A stretch of DNA of 64,000 bases from Bacteroidaceae bacterium. Its GTDB lineage: Bacteria > Bacteroidota > Bacteroidia > Bacteroidales > Bacteroidaceae. The translations under genes were made by a program, and so were the position numbers. The notes beneath the pieces were generated by a model. That model saw only the letters and a program-made list of their open reading frames with translations. It did not search any database and had not been told where the DNA came from. The stretch covers positions 52,300-116,299 of the forward strand of contig JAFXVN010000014.1 in the NCBI GenBank assembly GCA_017524545.1, read 5' to 3'. This document shows positions 7,067-16,119 of this stretch, piece after piece. How positions within the stretch are numbered: position 1 is the first letter of the stretch; the number at the start of each line of letters is the position of its first letter.

Positions 7067-8299
7067 ATGAAGTACATCCCAATATTCCTTCTTTCGGCAT
7101 TTCTTTCCCTGACAGGCGTTATTGCCTATGCCCAAGAAGCTAACTACGATGAATCCAAGGTAGGCAGCTATACTCTGCCCGATGCTTTGACAACACTCGA
7201 CGGACGGAAGGTCGCGAGCAAGAAGATGTGGGAGAAAGTGCGCCGCCCCGAAATACTTAAGCTCTTCGAGGACAATGTATATGGCATCATGCCTCGCGCA
7301 AAAATTAAGACATGCTATCGCATCCTGGAGGAAGGCGAAGCGTTTGGAGGCAAGGCTCTCCGTCGGCAAGTGGAGATTACCTTCAGCAGCAAAGTTCAAA
7401 CCCGCAAGATGCTCGTCCTGCTCTATATGCCAAAGGGAGTGAGGAAAAGCCCGGTATTCGTTTCGCCTAATTTCCAGGGGAATGCCACCACAACGGACGA
7501 CCCGTCTGTCATTGCCTCACAGTTCAGTACATTTGAACGCGCTCATCAGACAAGCCGCTGGCCCTATGAGTGCATCATCGACTCGGGATTTGCCGTAGCC
7601 ACATTCCACTACTTCGACATTTATTTTGACAAAGACGACAAGCTCAGCGAGACCGTCTATCCCCTCTTTGGCATTAACGACAATAGCGAGCTGAAGGACA
7701 ATACAGGCAAAGCCATTGCAGCATGGGCATGGGGATGTTCCCGCGTGCTGGATTACCTGTTGACGCAGAAGAACATTGACAAGCGGCGCACCATCGTCAT
7801 GGGACATTCGCGCTTGGGCAAGACGGCACTCTGGTGCGGCGCACAGGACAAACGTTTCGCAATGGTGGTCTCCAACAATTCTGGTTGCTCGGGAGCCGCA
7901 CTTTCCCGACGCAATTATGGCGAGACGGTTTCAAGAATCAACAAGTCATTCCCCTGGTGGTTCTGCAACAGATACCAGTCATATAATGCGGACGTTTCCG
8001 CTCTTCCTGTTGACCAACATGAGCTGATTGCTCTCATAGCTCCGCGCCCCGTCTATGTTGCGAGTGCCCAGGAAGACCGTTGGGCCGACCCTTATGGTGA
8101 GTTTCTTTCCTTGCGAGAAGCCGGCAAAGTCTATGCGCTCTATGGCTTAGAAACCCTTCAAGGCAACGCGTTTTCTTCCATAGGCGAACATCTTTGGAAA
8201 GGCAATTGTGGCTATCACATACGAACCGGCGTCCATGATGTAACAGACTTCGATTGGCAGTCGTACATCGAATTTGCTAACCGGCATTTGAAGCAATAG
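7067..8299 (+). CDS. Glucuronoyl esterase, CE15 family, secreted
   Basis: The 410-residue protein begins with a signal peptide ending near YAQEAN. The alpha/beta-hydrolase nucleophile is Ser248 in VMGHSRLGKTALWCGAQD, the signature of CE15 4-O-methyl-glucuronoyl methylesterases. The catalytic His is His390 in GVHDVTDFDW. IAWAWGCSRVLDYL-type and SNNSGCSGAALSRR segments also fit. CE15 enzymes cut the ester between glucuronoxylan and lignin, releasing glucuronic acid that the hexuronate operon at 45-50 kb could use. The gene is divergent from the SGNH hydrolase and probably works with it on decorated xylan. I see no repeat insertion. Confidence 0.88.
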   Translation: MKYIPIFLLSAFLSLTGVIAYAQEANYDESKVGSYTLPDALTTLDGRKVASKKMWEKVRRPEILKLFEDNVYGIMPRAKIKTCYRILEEGEAFGGKALRRQVEITFSSKVQTRKMLVLLYMPKGVRKSPVFVSPNFQGNATTTDDPSVIASQFSTFERAHQTSRWPYECIIDSGFAVATFHYFDIYFDKDDKLSETVYPLFGINDNSELKDNTGKAIAAWAWGCSRVLDYLLTQKNIDKRRTIVMGHSRLGKTALWCGAQDKRFAMVVSNNSGCSGAALSRRNYGETVSRINKSFPWWFCNRYQSYNADVSALPVDQHELIALIAPRPVYVASAQEDRWADPYGEFLSLREAGKVYALYGLETLQGNAFSSIGEHLWKGNCGYHIRTGVHDVTDFDWQSYIEFANRHLKQ

Positions 8300-8403
8300 C
8301 CGGAAAACCGACGCAAGTTGCCCTGTGCACGGCCAAAACACCGATTTTCTTACGGGAAAAGTACAAAAACTGTCAACCTAAAACAGGAAAAGACACCGCT
8401 TCG

Positions 8404-8661
8404 TGACAGATGACAGATGACAGTTTCAATATAGGCACCCTCTCTCCTGTCTGCACAAAGAGAATGACATATTAGTTTATTACTTAATTTATTTATATAT
8501 AATTAATTATATATATAATAATAAATATATAGTGTAATAATATAAATATAATATATTAATATATATACTTATAATATAATTAAGTAATAATTAAAAGAAT
8601 AGATATCGTACTCTTTCCGCGCCTACCCCCTCATATAGAAACTGTCATCTGTCATCTGTCA
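8404..8661. mobile_element. MITE-like element: 24-bp inverted repeats around an extremely AT-rich core
   Basis: The ends 8404-8427 and 8638-8661 are perfect inverted repeats of 24 bp made of TGACAGA/TCTGTCA units. They enclose 210 bp, of which about 8465-8600 is nearly pure A/T. Inside that, ATTACTTAATT and its complement AATTAAGTAAT form a second, nested inverted pair. No open frame and no clear target duplication is seen. It lies in a convergent intergenic region between the CE15 gene and ilvD. It may be a non-autonomous mobile element or a cruciform-forming site. Confidence 0.55.
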
Positions 8662-8778
8662 TCCGAGGGGGCAAATTACCACGCATATTAACATAATTTA
8701 AGGATGAATGTGTGTATATGTTGAAAACAGCAGAGGACAGGGTACAGTGGACACCCTGCCTCTCGCCCTCCTGCAACG

Positions 8779-8866
8779 AGGCACACCTAAAAGCACAAAT
8801 AGGCGTGCTTCATGGACCTATTAGGCGTGCCTATTGAGGCAATTAGGCTGGGTCTGTCGGAAGCCG
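8779..8866. repeat. 22-bp-period palindromic tandem array, copy 1
   Basis: AGGC starts occur at 8779, 8801, 8823 and 8845, exactly 22 bases apart. Each unit starts with an AGGCRNGCCT-like palindromic core (AGGCACACCT, AGGCGTGCTT, AGGCGTGCCT), followed by an A/T-richer half ending near CAATT. The array lies between the convergent ends of the CE15 gene and ilvD. Related arrays lie at 45136 and 58764. Confidence 0.85.
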
Positions 8867-8925
8867 ACACAACAAAAACAGAAGCCCCCGCAATTAAGCG
8901 GAGGCTACGTTGTTGTTATAGAGCT

Positions 8926-9003
8926 TATGGGCTTAATGGGTTTTATAGGCTTAATGGGCGCTATAAAGCATTTCACCTTTTCATTCTTTTATTCTTTCAT
9001 TTT
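8926..9003. repeat. GGCTTAATGGG and CATTCTT short repeats next to the ilvD stop
   Basis: GGGCTTAATGGGTTTTATAG is repeated twice, followed by TTCATTCTTTTATTCTTTC-type runs up to the ilvD stop codon. Confidence 0.7.
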
Positions 9004-9004
9004 T

Positions 9005-10831
9005 TCATTCTTGAATGAGTCTTACGCCGCCTTTGTCGGCACTGGCAACGGACTGGGCGTAGGCTCTGAGGGCTTTGCTCACGGGGCGATTGCGGCGGAG
9101 GGGCTGCTGGGGGCGGGCGGCCAGCTCTTCGTCGCTAAGACGGACGTTGATGCTGCGGGTAGGGATGTCGATGACGATGATGTCGCCGTCCTTTATCTTG
9201 CCTATGTTGCCGCCACTGGCTGCCTCGGGCGAGATGTGACCGATGCTGAGACCGCTTGTGCCGCCAGAGAAGCGACCGTCGGTGATGAGGGCACATTCCT
9301 TGCCCATGTGCATCGACTTGATGTAGGAAGTGGGGTAGAGCATTTCCTGCATACCCGGACCTCCCTTGGGACCTTCGTGCGTGATAACTACGCAGTCGCC
9401 CTTCTTCACCTTGCCGCCAAGGATGCCTTCGCAAGCATCCTCCTGAGAGTCGAAGACAACAGCAGGGCCTTCAAAATGCCAGAGCTCGGGAGCCACGCCA
9501 GCCGTCTTGACTACGCAGCCGTCCTGGGCGATGTTGCCGAAGAGGACTGCCATGCCGCCATCCTTCATGTAGGCGTGTTTGATGTCGCGGATGCAGCCGT
9601 TCTCGCGGTCGGTGTCAAGCTCGTCCCAATATGTTTCCTGCGACCCCATTACGTTTGAGAACTTGCCGCCAGGAGCGCAACCGTATATCTCCCACGGAGA
9701 CAGCCCGCCGTCATTTTTAATTGTTAATTTTTCATTGTTAATTATCGAGTATCGCTTGATGTCTTCACCTAAGGTGGCTCCGTTCACGCGCTTGCATGTG
9801 AGGTCGAGCAGGTTGCCCTTTGCCAGTTCGCCGAGGATGCCGAGGATGCCGCCGGCGCGGTTCTCCTCCTGAATGCTGTACTTCTGCCAGTTCGGAGAGA
9901 GCTTGCAGAGGAAGGGCACCTTGCGGCTCAGTGCGTCGATGTCCTGCATCTTGAAATCGACTCCGCCCTCCTGTGCCACGGCCAGCAGGTGGAGCACCGT
10001 GTTGGTGCTTGCACCCATCGCGATGTCGAGGGTCATGGCGTTGAGGAAGGCAGCGCGGGTGGCGATATTCCTCGGGAGAACCGAGGAATCGCCGTCCTCA
10101 TAGTAGGCGAGGGCGTTCTTGACAATCTGTCGAGCTGCCTGCTTGAAGAGCTGTATGCGGTTCTTGTGTGTAGCGAGGATGCTGCCGTTTCCGGGGAGAG
10201 AGAGGCCGATGGCTTCGGTCAGAGAGTTCATGGAATTGGCTGTGAACATACCAGAGCAGGCTCCGCAGCCAGGGCAGGCCATCTGCTCCACCTGCGCCAG
10301 TTCCTCGTCGCTGACGGTCGGGTCGCCACCCTTCACCATAGCCGTGATGAGGTCGGCATTCTCGCCATTCAGCTTGTGGGACTCCATCGGGCCGCCGCTC
10401 ACGAAGACGGCAGGGATGTTCAGTCGCATGGCAGCCATGAGCATACCGGGTGTCACCTTGTCGCAATTGGATATGCACACCATTGCATCGGCCTTGTGCG
10501 CGTTGACCATGTATTCCACCGAGTCGGCGATGATGTCGCGCGAGGGTAGGGAGTAGAGCATACCGTCGTGACCCATGGCGATGCCGTCGTCGATGGCGAT
10601 GGTGTTGAACTCGGCGGCATAGCAGCCAAGCTTCTCTATCTCTTGCTTCACGATTTGTCCTATCTCGTGGAGGTGTGTGTGACCCGGCACGAACTGTGTG
10701 AATGAATTGACGACTGCGATAATCGGTTTGCCAAATTGCTCCCGTTTCATGCCGTTAGCTACCCAAAGAGCGCGTGCTCCAGCCATACGTCTGCCTTCTG
10801 TGCAGACCGCGCTACGAAGTTGATGTTTCAT
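9005..10831 (-). CDS. ilvD: Dihydroxy-acid dehydratase
   Basis: This iron-sulfur enzyme dehydrates dihydroxy-isovalerate or -methylvalerate to the keto acids. The 608 residues contain [14 protein letters not shown] and [19 protein letters not shown], holding cluster-binding cysteines, and the C-terminal [20 protein letters not shown] motif. At residues 360-372 a short stretch ([14 protein letters not shown]) is translated TTAATTGTTAATTTTTCATTG-class repeat (9714-9752) that replaces or extends a normally conserved loop. In other Bacteroidales ilvD leads directly into ilvB. Here about 3.4 kb with two esterase genes separates them, and both ilvD and ilvB have their own -7 boxes. Confidence 0.95.
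   Translation of the reverse strand: MKHQLRSAVCTEGRRMAGARALWVANGMKREQFGKPIIAVVNSFTQFVPGHTHLHEIGQIVKQEIEKLGCYAAEFNTIAIDDGIAMGHDGMLYSLPSRDIIADSVEYMVNAHKADAMVCISNCDKVTPGMLMAAMRLNIPAVFVSGGPMESHKLNGENADLITAMVKGGDPTVSDEELAQVEQMACPGCGACSGMFTANSMNSLTEAIGLSLPGNGSILATHKNRIQLFKQAARQIVKNALAYYEDGDSSVLPRNIATRAAFLNAMTLDIAMGASTNTVLHLLAVAQEGGVDFKMQDIDALSRKVPFLCKLSPNWQKYSIQEENRAGGILGILGELAKGNLLDLTCKRVNGATLGEDIKRYSIINNEKLTIKNDGGLSPWEIYGCAPGGKFSNVMGSQETYWDELDTDRENGCIRDIKHAYMKDGGMAVLFGNIAQDGCVVKTAGVAPELWHFEGPAVVFDSQEDACEGILGGKVKKGDCVVITHEGPKGGPGMQEMLYPTSYIKSMHMGKECALITDGRFSGGTSGLSIGHISPEAASGGNIGKIKDGDIIVIDIPTRSINVRLSDEELAARPQQPLRRNRPVSKALRAYAQSVASADKGGVRLIQE
9714..9752. repeat. AT-rich short repeat inserted in frame in ilvD
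   Basis: TTTTTAATTGTTAATTTTTC and a following copy encode [10 protein letters not shown] on the minus strand. The class is otherwise intergenic in this window. Confidence 0.75.
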
Positions 10832-10862
10832 AGTTGATGAATTATCCTAATGAATTGAGTTG

Positions 10863-10870
10863 CAAAGATA
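10863..10870 (-). promoter_or_regulatory. -7 promoter box for ilvD
   Basis: The minus-strand sequence is TATCTTTG, 32 bases upstream of the ATG at 10831. Confidence 0.75.
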
Positions 10871-10974
10871 AGACAATCCTTTCTTTTAGCCAACAAAACC
10901 TTACATTATTATATTTTATATGCACAAAAAGATATTTCTGTGGCTCTATGTGTCCTTCAATGCAAGTTTTTTTG

Positions 10975-10982
10975 TACCTTTG
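10975..10982 (+). promoter_or_regulatory. -7 promoter box for the MscS-family gene
   Basis: TACCTTTG, 21 bases upstream of the ATG at 11003. It places the transcript start after the in-frame codons upstream of that ATG, so 11003 is the best start. Confidence 0.75.
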
Positions 10983-11002
10983 TGTCGAAAATGTCACACA
11001 CT

Positions 11003-12796
11003 ATGAATAAACTCTTACGATACAGCTTCCTGACTCTCCTTCTTTGGATTCCTTCGGTGAGCATTATGGCACAAGTTCCCGCCGACACTGCCGACAAGGT
11101 GCGCGACTCTCTCATCAGCGACCTCAGCGCACAGCTGCAGGTGCTCAACAGCCAGCTGCAGGACATGAACATGCAGAACATCATGCTCCAAGAGGAGCTG
11201 CAGCGCACAGGACGCAAGGTGTTGATGGACTCCATTTCCCAGGCCAACCGTATGCGCATCATCGACTCGCTCCGCGCCCTCACGCCCGGCGCACCCCTTG
11301 TGGTGGACGGCGACACCCTGCTGCGGCTCTATGCCCATCGCGGCGGCGTCACTCCCGAATCGCGTGTGGAGACGGCCGGGGAGCTGATAAAGGATTTGGG
11401 CCATCGTCTGACATTGCAGGCCGATTCGCTCTATGTCTTCGAGGGCGACTTCTCGTCCGACATCATGGCAGCGGGCGAGGTCATTCTTAGCATCACCGAC
11501 ATAGACGGGCTTTGGGCGGGCAAGCCGCGTGCCGAACTTGCTGCCGACTACACGCAGGTGATTCAGGCTAAGGTGAATGAGATTCACGATGAATATGGTT
11601 TGCACCGCAAGCTTTGGGGATTGGCACTGGCAATCGTCATCATCGCAGTTCAGATTTTCCTCCTCATCCTCACCAACCGCCTCTTCCTTCGATGGAAGAC
11701 GCGCGTCATGCGCCGTGTGGTGCGCCGCCTGAACCCCATCGTCCTCAAGGACTACGAGTTCCTCAACGTCCATAGGCAGAGTATCATCATTATGACGCTC
11801 TACAAGGTGATGCGCTACCTCCTCATCCTGCTTCAGCTGTTTGTCTCCATACCCTTGCTGTTCTCCATTTTCCCCGAGACAGAGACGGTGACGTTCACAG
11901 TCCTTGGCTACATCTGGAACCCCTTCAGGGACATCCTGCTTTCCGTTGTCAACTATATTCCCAAGCTCTGCCAGATTATCGTCATTTGGCTTTGCTTCCA
12001 CTATTTACAGCGGCTCCTCCTCTACTTCGCCGGTGAGATAGAGTCGGAGCGTCTGAAGATAAACGGCTTCTACCCCGATTGGGCGAAACCCTCCTACTAT
12101 ATCCTGCGCGTTCTGCTCACTTCGCTGATGGTCGTAATGATATGGCCTCTGCTGCCCAGCAGCGATTCGCAGGTGTTCCAAGGGGTCTCGGTCTTCATCG
12201 GCATTGTCGTGTCGCTCGGTTCCACTTCCATCATCGGCAACCTCATGGCAGGTCTGGTGATGACATACATGCGCCCCTTCCGTATCGGCGACTACATCAA
12301 GGTGGGCGACACCGTGGGCGAGGTCATAGAAAAGACGGTGCTCGTCACCCGCATCCGCACGCGCAAGAATGAGGTTGTCACCATCCAGAACTCCAGCCTG
12401 ATGGGTTCGCAGACCAGCAACTTCACCGTGGCGGCTCACAACTACGGCATCATCGTCCACACGAAAGTCACCATTGGCTACGATGAGCCTTGGCAGAAGA
12501 TAAAGGACATCATGGAGAGTGCCGCCCTTGCCACTCCGGGCATCAAGCACAAGCCGCATCCTTTCATGATGATTACCTCCCTCGACGATTTCTATGTGGA
12601 GTATGAAATCAATGCCTACACCGATGATGCCGTGAAGCTCCCCGCCATATATTCCGCCCTTCACGCCAACCTGCTCAAGCGTTTCTTCGAGGAGGGCGTC
12701 GAAATCATGTCGCCGCACATCTATGCCCGTCGCGACGGCATAGACCTCCAGATGCCGGAGAACTTCAAGTCAGCGCCCCATGCGGCGAATCCGTGA
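11003..12796 (+). CDS. MscS-family mechanosensitive ion channel
   Basis: The chosen start (MNKLLRYSF) follows the promoter box directly; the frame is open 63 bases further up. A signal peptide ending at IMAQVPAD is followed by a periplasmic coiled-coil stretch rich in Gln and Leu (QLQVLNSQLQDMNMQN), then several membrane helices. The conserved pore and beta domain reads GSTSIIGNLMAGLVMTYMRP, then FRIGDYIKVGDTVGEV and VTIQNSSLMGSQTSNFT. At about 597 residues it is larger than E. coli MscS (286), with the extra length in the N-terminal periplasmic and membrane parts. It should open under membrane tension to release solutes. Its 3' end meets the esterase gene convergently with an 11-base gap. 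Confidence 0.9.
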   Translation: MNKLLRYSFLTLLLWIPSVSIMAQVPADTADKVRDSLISDLSAQLQVLNSQLQDMNMQNIMLQEELQRTGRKVLMDSISQANRMRIIDSLRALTPGAPLVVDGDTLLRLYAHRGGVTPESRVETAGELIKDLGHRLTLQADSLYVFEGDFSSDIMAAGEVILSITDIDGLWAGKPRAELAADYTQVIQAKVNEIHDEYGLHRKLWGLALAIVIIAVQIFLLILTNRLFLRWKTRVMRRVVRRLNPIVLKDYEFLNVHRQSIIIMTLYKVMRYLLILLQLFVSIPLLFSIFPETETVTFTVLGYIWNPFRDILLSVVNYIPKLCQIIVIWLCFHYLQRLLLYFAGEIESERLKINGFYPDWAKPSYYILRVLLTSLMVVMIWPLLPSSDSQVFQGVSVFIGIVVSLGSTSIIGNLMAGLVMTYMRPFRIGDYIKVGDTVGEVIEKTVLVTRIRTRKNEVVTIQNSSLMGSQTSNFTVAAHNYGIIVHTKVTIGYDEPWQKIKDIMESAALATPGIKHKPHPFMMITSLDDFYVEYEINAYTDDAVKLPAIYSALHANLLKRFFEEGVEIMSPHIYARRDGIDLQMPENFKSAPHAANP

Positions 12797-12807
12797 GGCA
12801 GCTGTCG

Positions 12808-15024
12808 CTATTTTATCGGAGTATAGAAGGTTGATGCCGGCAGTCCGTAGGCATTGACGAGGTTGGCATGGGTGAATGGCTGCCAGCCGTAACGGACGGC
12901 TGTGGGGCGTTTGACCTGCTTGGAAGACACATAAACATTGGTACCTTTGACCTTTGCCTCGGCGGGGTGGAAGATGCCGAACTCGTCGGCAAGCTCAAAG
13001 GTGCGAAGCGGTTTGCCGTCGCTGGAGGTAAGCCCCCGGGCAGAGGTGTATTCGAAATGCAGCATTACTCTATGTCCATCGCTTTTCGCCTCCATTAGGA
13101 CAGGGCTTTGCGCTGCCGAGGGATGCTTCGTGAAATAGGGATAGGCATAGACATCTTTCAAGGCCAGGCGAGCCAGACGTTCGCCGACGGGCTGCTTGCG
13201 GCGGGGATGCACGTCGAGCGAGTCGCCCACATCCGTAGTGACTGCCATTCCTGTATAGGGTATCTGCTGGGAGAGCAGGCGTTGGCTGTCGCGGAACCAT
13301 GGCCATGAGGGGCGGTCCAGCGAGCTTAGTTGGACGAAGAGGAAGGGCATGTCGGGGCGTTTCCAATTGCTGCGCCAGCTATCCACCAGCAGGGGGAAGA
13401 GCTTGGCATGAGCGTCCTTGTTGTGCGCATTGGACTCTCCCTGATACCATATCACGCCCCGAATGGGGAACCTCGCAAGCGGCTCAATGCCAGCCTCGTA
13501 CATGTAGCAAGGCTGGTAGGGATGGCGTTGCAGGCTCTCGCCGTTTGAAGCAAAGGGGAAACCCGATTCTTTCTTCAAGGCCAGGGCGATGTTCTTCGCC
13601 CCGCGACCTCTGCACCAGTCCTGGATGAAGTCGTTGTGCAGCCAGTTGTTGAGGATGTTGAGGAATTCAAACTCAAGGGTGCGACGGTCTATCCAGCTCT
13701 CCGTGTTTGTGCCGCCCACAGCGTTGCAGATAAGTCCGATGGGGACTTGCAGGCTGTCCTGCAACATGCGTCCGAAGAAATAGGCGACGGCGGAGAAGTC
13801 GGCAGCTGTCTCCTCTGTGCAGTCCGTCCACTTCGCTGGCTTCAGGTACTTCAGCTCGTTGACTTGTGCCAACGTAAGGCTGTCCCACTCCACATCGCTT
13901 GTGTGGCAAATTGGTGTCATATTGAATAAACGAAGCCCTCCAGCTTTATCGGAAGATAAGTCGCGGCGGTTCTCCCCTCCTTTGGAGGGGCTGGGGGAGG
14001 CTGCCCGAAGCTTGAACTCCATGTTGGACTGTCCCGAGCAGAGCCACACTTCGCCCACCATAACGTCTTGGAAAGTCAGAGTGCGCTGCTTCGTTGAGAC
14101 CGTCAGAGTGTAGGGGCCTCCGGCTTTCAGAGGTTTCAGTTCCACCTCCCAGCGTCCGTCCATGCCAGCAACGGCCTTCACTTTTTCATCTTTTTCCCCT
14201 TTTAACCTTTTTACCTTTTCCCCTTTTAACCTTTCTATAGCTACCGTCACTTCCTCGCTGGCATCGGCTATGCCATGAATGTTCAGCGGCATGTCGCGCT
14301 GAAGCACCATACCGTCGGAATAGACCTGCGGCATTTGCAATCCACCGTAATTGCCCGTAATGAACTGAAAGACAGCCTTTGCCATGATGGCCGCCCCGTC
14401 TTTGTTGGGATGCAAGCCGTCGGGAAAAAGGTCTGGGCGGTTGTAGAGCGGCGTGTGGAAGTCGATAAGCTCAGTGCCGCGAGCCTTTGCCACGAGCGGA
14501 ATCACCTGCTGAATCTCGTCGTGCCAGTCGCGAGTGCCTGACTGGAAGCGGCTGTGGCGGTTCGAGATAGGCGACAGACGTGCAATGATGATGCGAGCCT
14601 TCGGGTTGCGGCCACGCAGAGAATCAATGAGGGCGCAATAGTCCGTGATGAACTCGTCCCTGTAGTTCGGCCAGTTGCGCGGATCGGTGTCGTTGATGCC
14701 AAGGTGTATCACCACGATGTCGCCTGCAAAGTCCAGCGCCGCACGGTACTCCGGCTGCTGGGTGTAAGGCCGGTGCCCATGATTGAGCAACGTGGCACCC
14801 GGGCGTCCGAAGTTGCCCACCTCGAAGCCCTCGCCCAGCATCTTTTGCAACTGCGCCGGATAGCTATCCGCTTCGCGATTCTCTATACCGGTGCCATAGG
14901 TGATGCTGTTGCCCACGCATGCCACTCTCACCTGCCCCGCTATTTGCAGGGACAGGAGAGATAAGCATACGGCAATCAGCGTTTTACATTTGATAATGTC
15001 TTTCATTTCTTTAGATGTTTTCAT
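12808..15024 (-). CDS. Two-domain secreted esterase: SGNH/GDSL domain plus sialate O-acetylesterase domain
   Basis: After a signal peptide, residues 30-220 form an SGNH hydrolase with the nucleophile in CVGNSITYGTGI, the GIND block and the DGLHPNKDGA His block. Residues 230-738 are a sialate O-acetylesterase-type domain with the Ser block CSGQSNMEF and WYQGESNAHNKDAH. It should remove O-acetyl groups from sialic acid or related sugars so that the lyase encoded immediately upstream (stop and start abut at 15024/15025) can act. Two repeats sit inside it in frame. One is a GC-rich element (13971-14003, SPSPSKGGEN). The other is an AAAAGGTTAAAAGG-class stretch (14169-14237) encoding LKGEKVKRLKGEKDEKVK between the domains. 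Confidence 0.88.
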   Translation of the reverse strand: MKTSKEMKDIIKCKTLIAVCLSLLSLQIAGQVRVACVGNSITYGTGIENREADSYPAQLQKMLGEGFEVGNFGRPGATLLNHGHRPYTQQPEYRAALDFAGDIVVIHLGINDTDPRNWPNYRDEFITDYCALIDSLRGRNPKARIIIARLSPISNRHSRFQSGTRDWHDEIQQVIPLVAKARGTELIDFHTPLYNRPDLFPDGLHPNKDGAAIMAKAVFQFITGNYGGLQMPQVYSDGMVLQRDMPLNIHGIADASEEVTVAIERLKGEKVKRLKGEKDEKVKAVAGMDGRWEVELKPLKAGGPYTLTVSTKQRTLTFQDVMVGEVWLCSGQSNMEFKLRAASPSPSKGGENRRDLSSDKAGGLRLFNMTPICHTSDVEWDSLTLAQVNELKYLKPAKWTDCTEETAADFSAVAYFFGRMLQDSLQVPIGLICNAVGGTNTESWIDRRTLEFEFLNILNNWLHNDFIQDWCRGRGAKNIALALKKESGFPFASNGESLQRHPYQPCYMYEAGIEPLARFPIRGVIWYQGESNAHNKDAHAKLFPLLVDSWRSNWKRPDMPFLFVQLSSLDRPSWPWFRDSQRLLSQQIPYTGMAVTTDVGDSLDVHPRRKQPVGERLARLALKDVYAYPYFTKHPSAAQSPVLMEAKSDGHRVMLHFEYTSARGLTSSDGKPLRTFELADEFGIFHPAEAKVKGTNVYVSSKQVKRPTAVRYGWQPFTHANLVNAYGLPASTFYTPIK
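13971..14003. repeat. GC-rich palindromic element inside the esterase gene (single)
   Basis: The palindrome CCCCTCCTTTGGAGGGG is followed by a CTGGGGGAGGCT arm. It is in frame (SPSPSKGGEN on the minus strand). Confidence 0.9.
14169..14237. repeat. AT-rich short tandem repeat in frame in the esterase gene
   Basis: Copies of CCCCTTTTAACCTTTTTACC encode a Lys/Glu-rich linker (LKGEKVKRLKGEKDEKVK) in the esterase. The class resembles the intergenic GGTGAAA/GGTAAAA repeats. Confidence 0.8.
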
Positions 15025-15942
15025 TTAGAACTCGTTGCAGTGCTGGAAGAAGCTAATCTCTTCGAGTTCCTTCTTGAGTTGCTGCTCTTCTTCGGCAGTG
15101 ATGTTCTGGAAGGGTGTGCGGTTGGGACCGAGGTCGAGGCCGATGAGCTTCATGATACGCTTGCCGCCCACGATGTTGCCACGGAAATGGCAGATGATGT
15201 TGATGACCTCCTGCGAATAGTTCTGCAAAGCACGTGCAGCCTCTATGTCGCCTCTGTTCCAAGCGTCGATGATGCCGACGAGGTTCTTGCCATTGTAGTT
15301 GGTCGTACCGCCGATGCCACCGCGTGCGCCGCCCATAGCAAGGCATGGGAGGATGGTCTCGTCCTGTCCGTGCAGCATGTCGAACTTGCCTCCGCCGTAG
15401 AGCCGGCACTGGTTGTATTCGTAGAGGCTCTCGAAGGTATATTTGATGCCTGCGAAGTTAGGGATGCGGCCGTCAACTGCCTCGAGGAGCTTCACCATAG
15501 GCAGGAAAGCGCCGTTGAAGGCTGGGATGTGGTAGAAGTAGAAGGGCAGCTTCGGTGCACCTGCTGCAATCTCCTCGCAGTACTTCACCAGTTCTTCTAT
15601 GCGACCAATCTTGGGGAATGGCGGAGCCATAGCGCCGATGCCCCAGGCACCAATCTCCTGAGCGTGCTCGGCAAGCTTTCTGCTCTCTCTGACGCAGCAG
15701 CTTCCCACATGAACAATGACCTTGAAGTCCTCGGGAGCCGCTTTTATCCAGGCTTCGGCCAGCTGCATTCGCTCTTCCGGCGTGAGCATATAGCCCTCGC
15801 CACTGCTTCCGTTGATAAACACGCCCTTCAGCCCGTTCTTCTTCAACATGGCTGCGTATGCGGGGATGGGTGCCAAGTTTACGTCACCGTTCTCGTGGAA
15901 TGGGGTGAACGGAGCGTCGATAAGTCCGATGATTTTCTCCAT
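15025..15942 (-). CDS. nanA: N-acetylneuraminate lyase
   Basis: This class I aldolase splits sialic acid into N-acetylmannosamine and pyruvate. The DapA/NanA TIM-barrel signature GVFINGSSGEGYMLTPEER is present. The catalytic Tyr lies in FYFYHIPAFNG and the Schiff-base Lys in FAGIKYTFESL. The length (305) fits. The FxYHIPAF motif and the esterase neighbour favour sialate lyase over dihydrodipicolinate synthase. It is the first gene of a two-gene minus-strand unit with the sialate esterase, read from the box at 15995-16002. No NanE or NanT homologue is in the window. Confidence 0.88.
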   Translation of the reverse strand: MEKIIGLIDAPFTPFHENGDVNLAPIPAYAAMLKKNGLKGVFINGSSGEGYMLTPEERMQLAEAWIKAAPEDFKVIVHVGSCCVRESRKLAEHAQEIGAWGIGAMAPPFPKIGRIEELVKYCEEIAAGAPKLPFYFYHIPAFNGAFLPMVKLLEAVDGRIPNFAGIKYTFESLYEYNQCRLYGGGKFDMLHGQDETILPCLAMGGARGGIGGTTNYNGKNLVGIIDAWNRGDIEAARALQNYSQEVINIICHFRGNIVGGKRIMKLIGLDLGPNRTPFQNITAEEEQQLKKELEEISFFQHCNEF

Positions 15943-15954
15943 AAATGATGATTG

Positions 15955-15976
15955 TTTATAGGTTATTGGTTATTGT
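15955..15976. repeat. GGTTATT short repeats in the nanA leader
   Basis: TTATAGGTTATTGGTTATTG, the same class as in the ilvC leader (1921-1965). Confidence 0.7.
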
Positions 15977-15994
15977 GTTGTTAGTTTTTGTGAA

Positions 15995-16002
15995 CAAAGG
16001 TA
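15995..16002 (-). promoter_or_regulatory. -7 promoter box for nanA and the sialate esterase
   Basis: The minus-strand sequence is TACCTTTG, 53 bases upstream of the nanA ATG. Confidence 0.7.
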
Positions 16003-16029
16003 GCGAATTATTTTCAATTATATGCATCG

Positions 16030-16072
16030 AAGGATATTTTTTCACTTATCACTTTTCACTTTTCACTTTTTT
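16030..16072. repeat. TTTTCAC-class short tandem repeats upstream of purB
   Basis: CACTTATCACTTTTCACTTT repeats end directly at the purB promoter box. Confidence 0.75.
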
Positions 16073-16075
16073 TCG

Positions 16076-16083
16076 TACCTTTG
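16076..16083 (+). promoter_or_regulatory. -7 promoter box for purB
   Basis: TACCTTTG, 37 bases upstream of the ATG at 16120. It excludes the more upstream in-frame ATG at 16081. Confidence 0.75.
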
Positions 16084-16119
16084 CACCCGCTTTTACTACC
16101 TATATACATTATATATTAT

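Noticed and set aside
8812-9018. Possible small gene before the ilvD stop
   Set aside because: The frame runs through the 22-bp array and short repeats, and its peptide is translated repeat sequence.
15025-15942. Dihydrodipicolinate synthase (dapA) as the identity of the aldolase
   Set aside because: The FYFYHIPAF motif and the abutting sialate esterase gene favour N-acetylneuraminate lyase.
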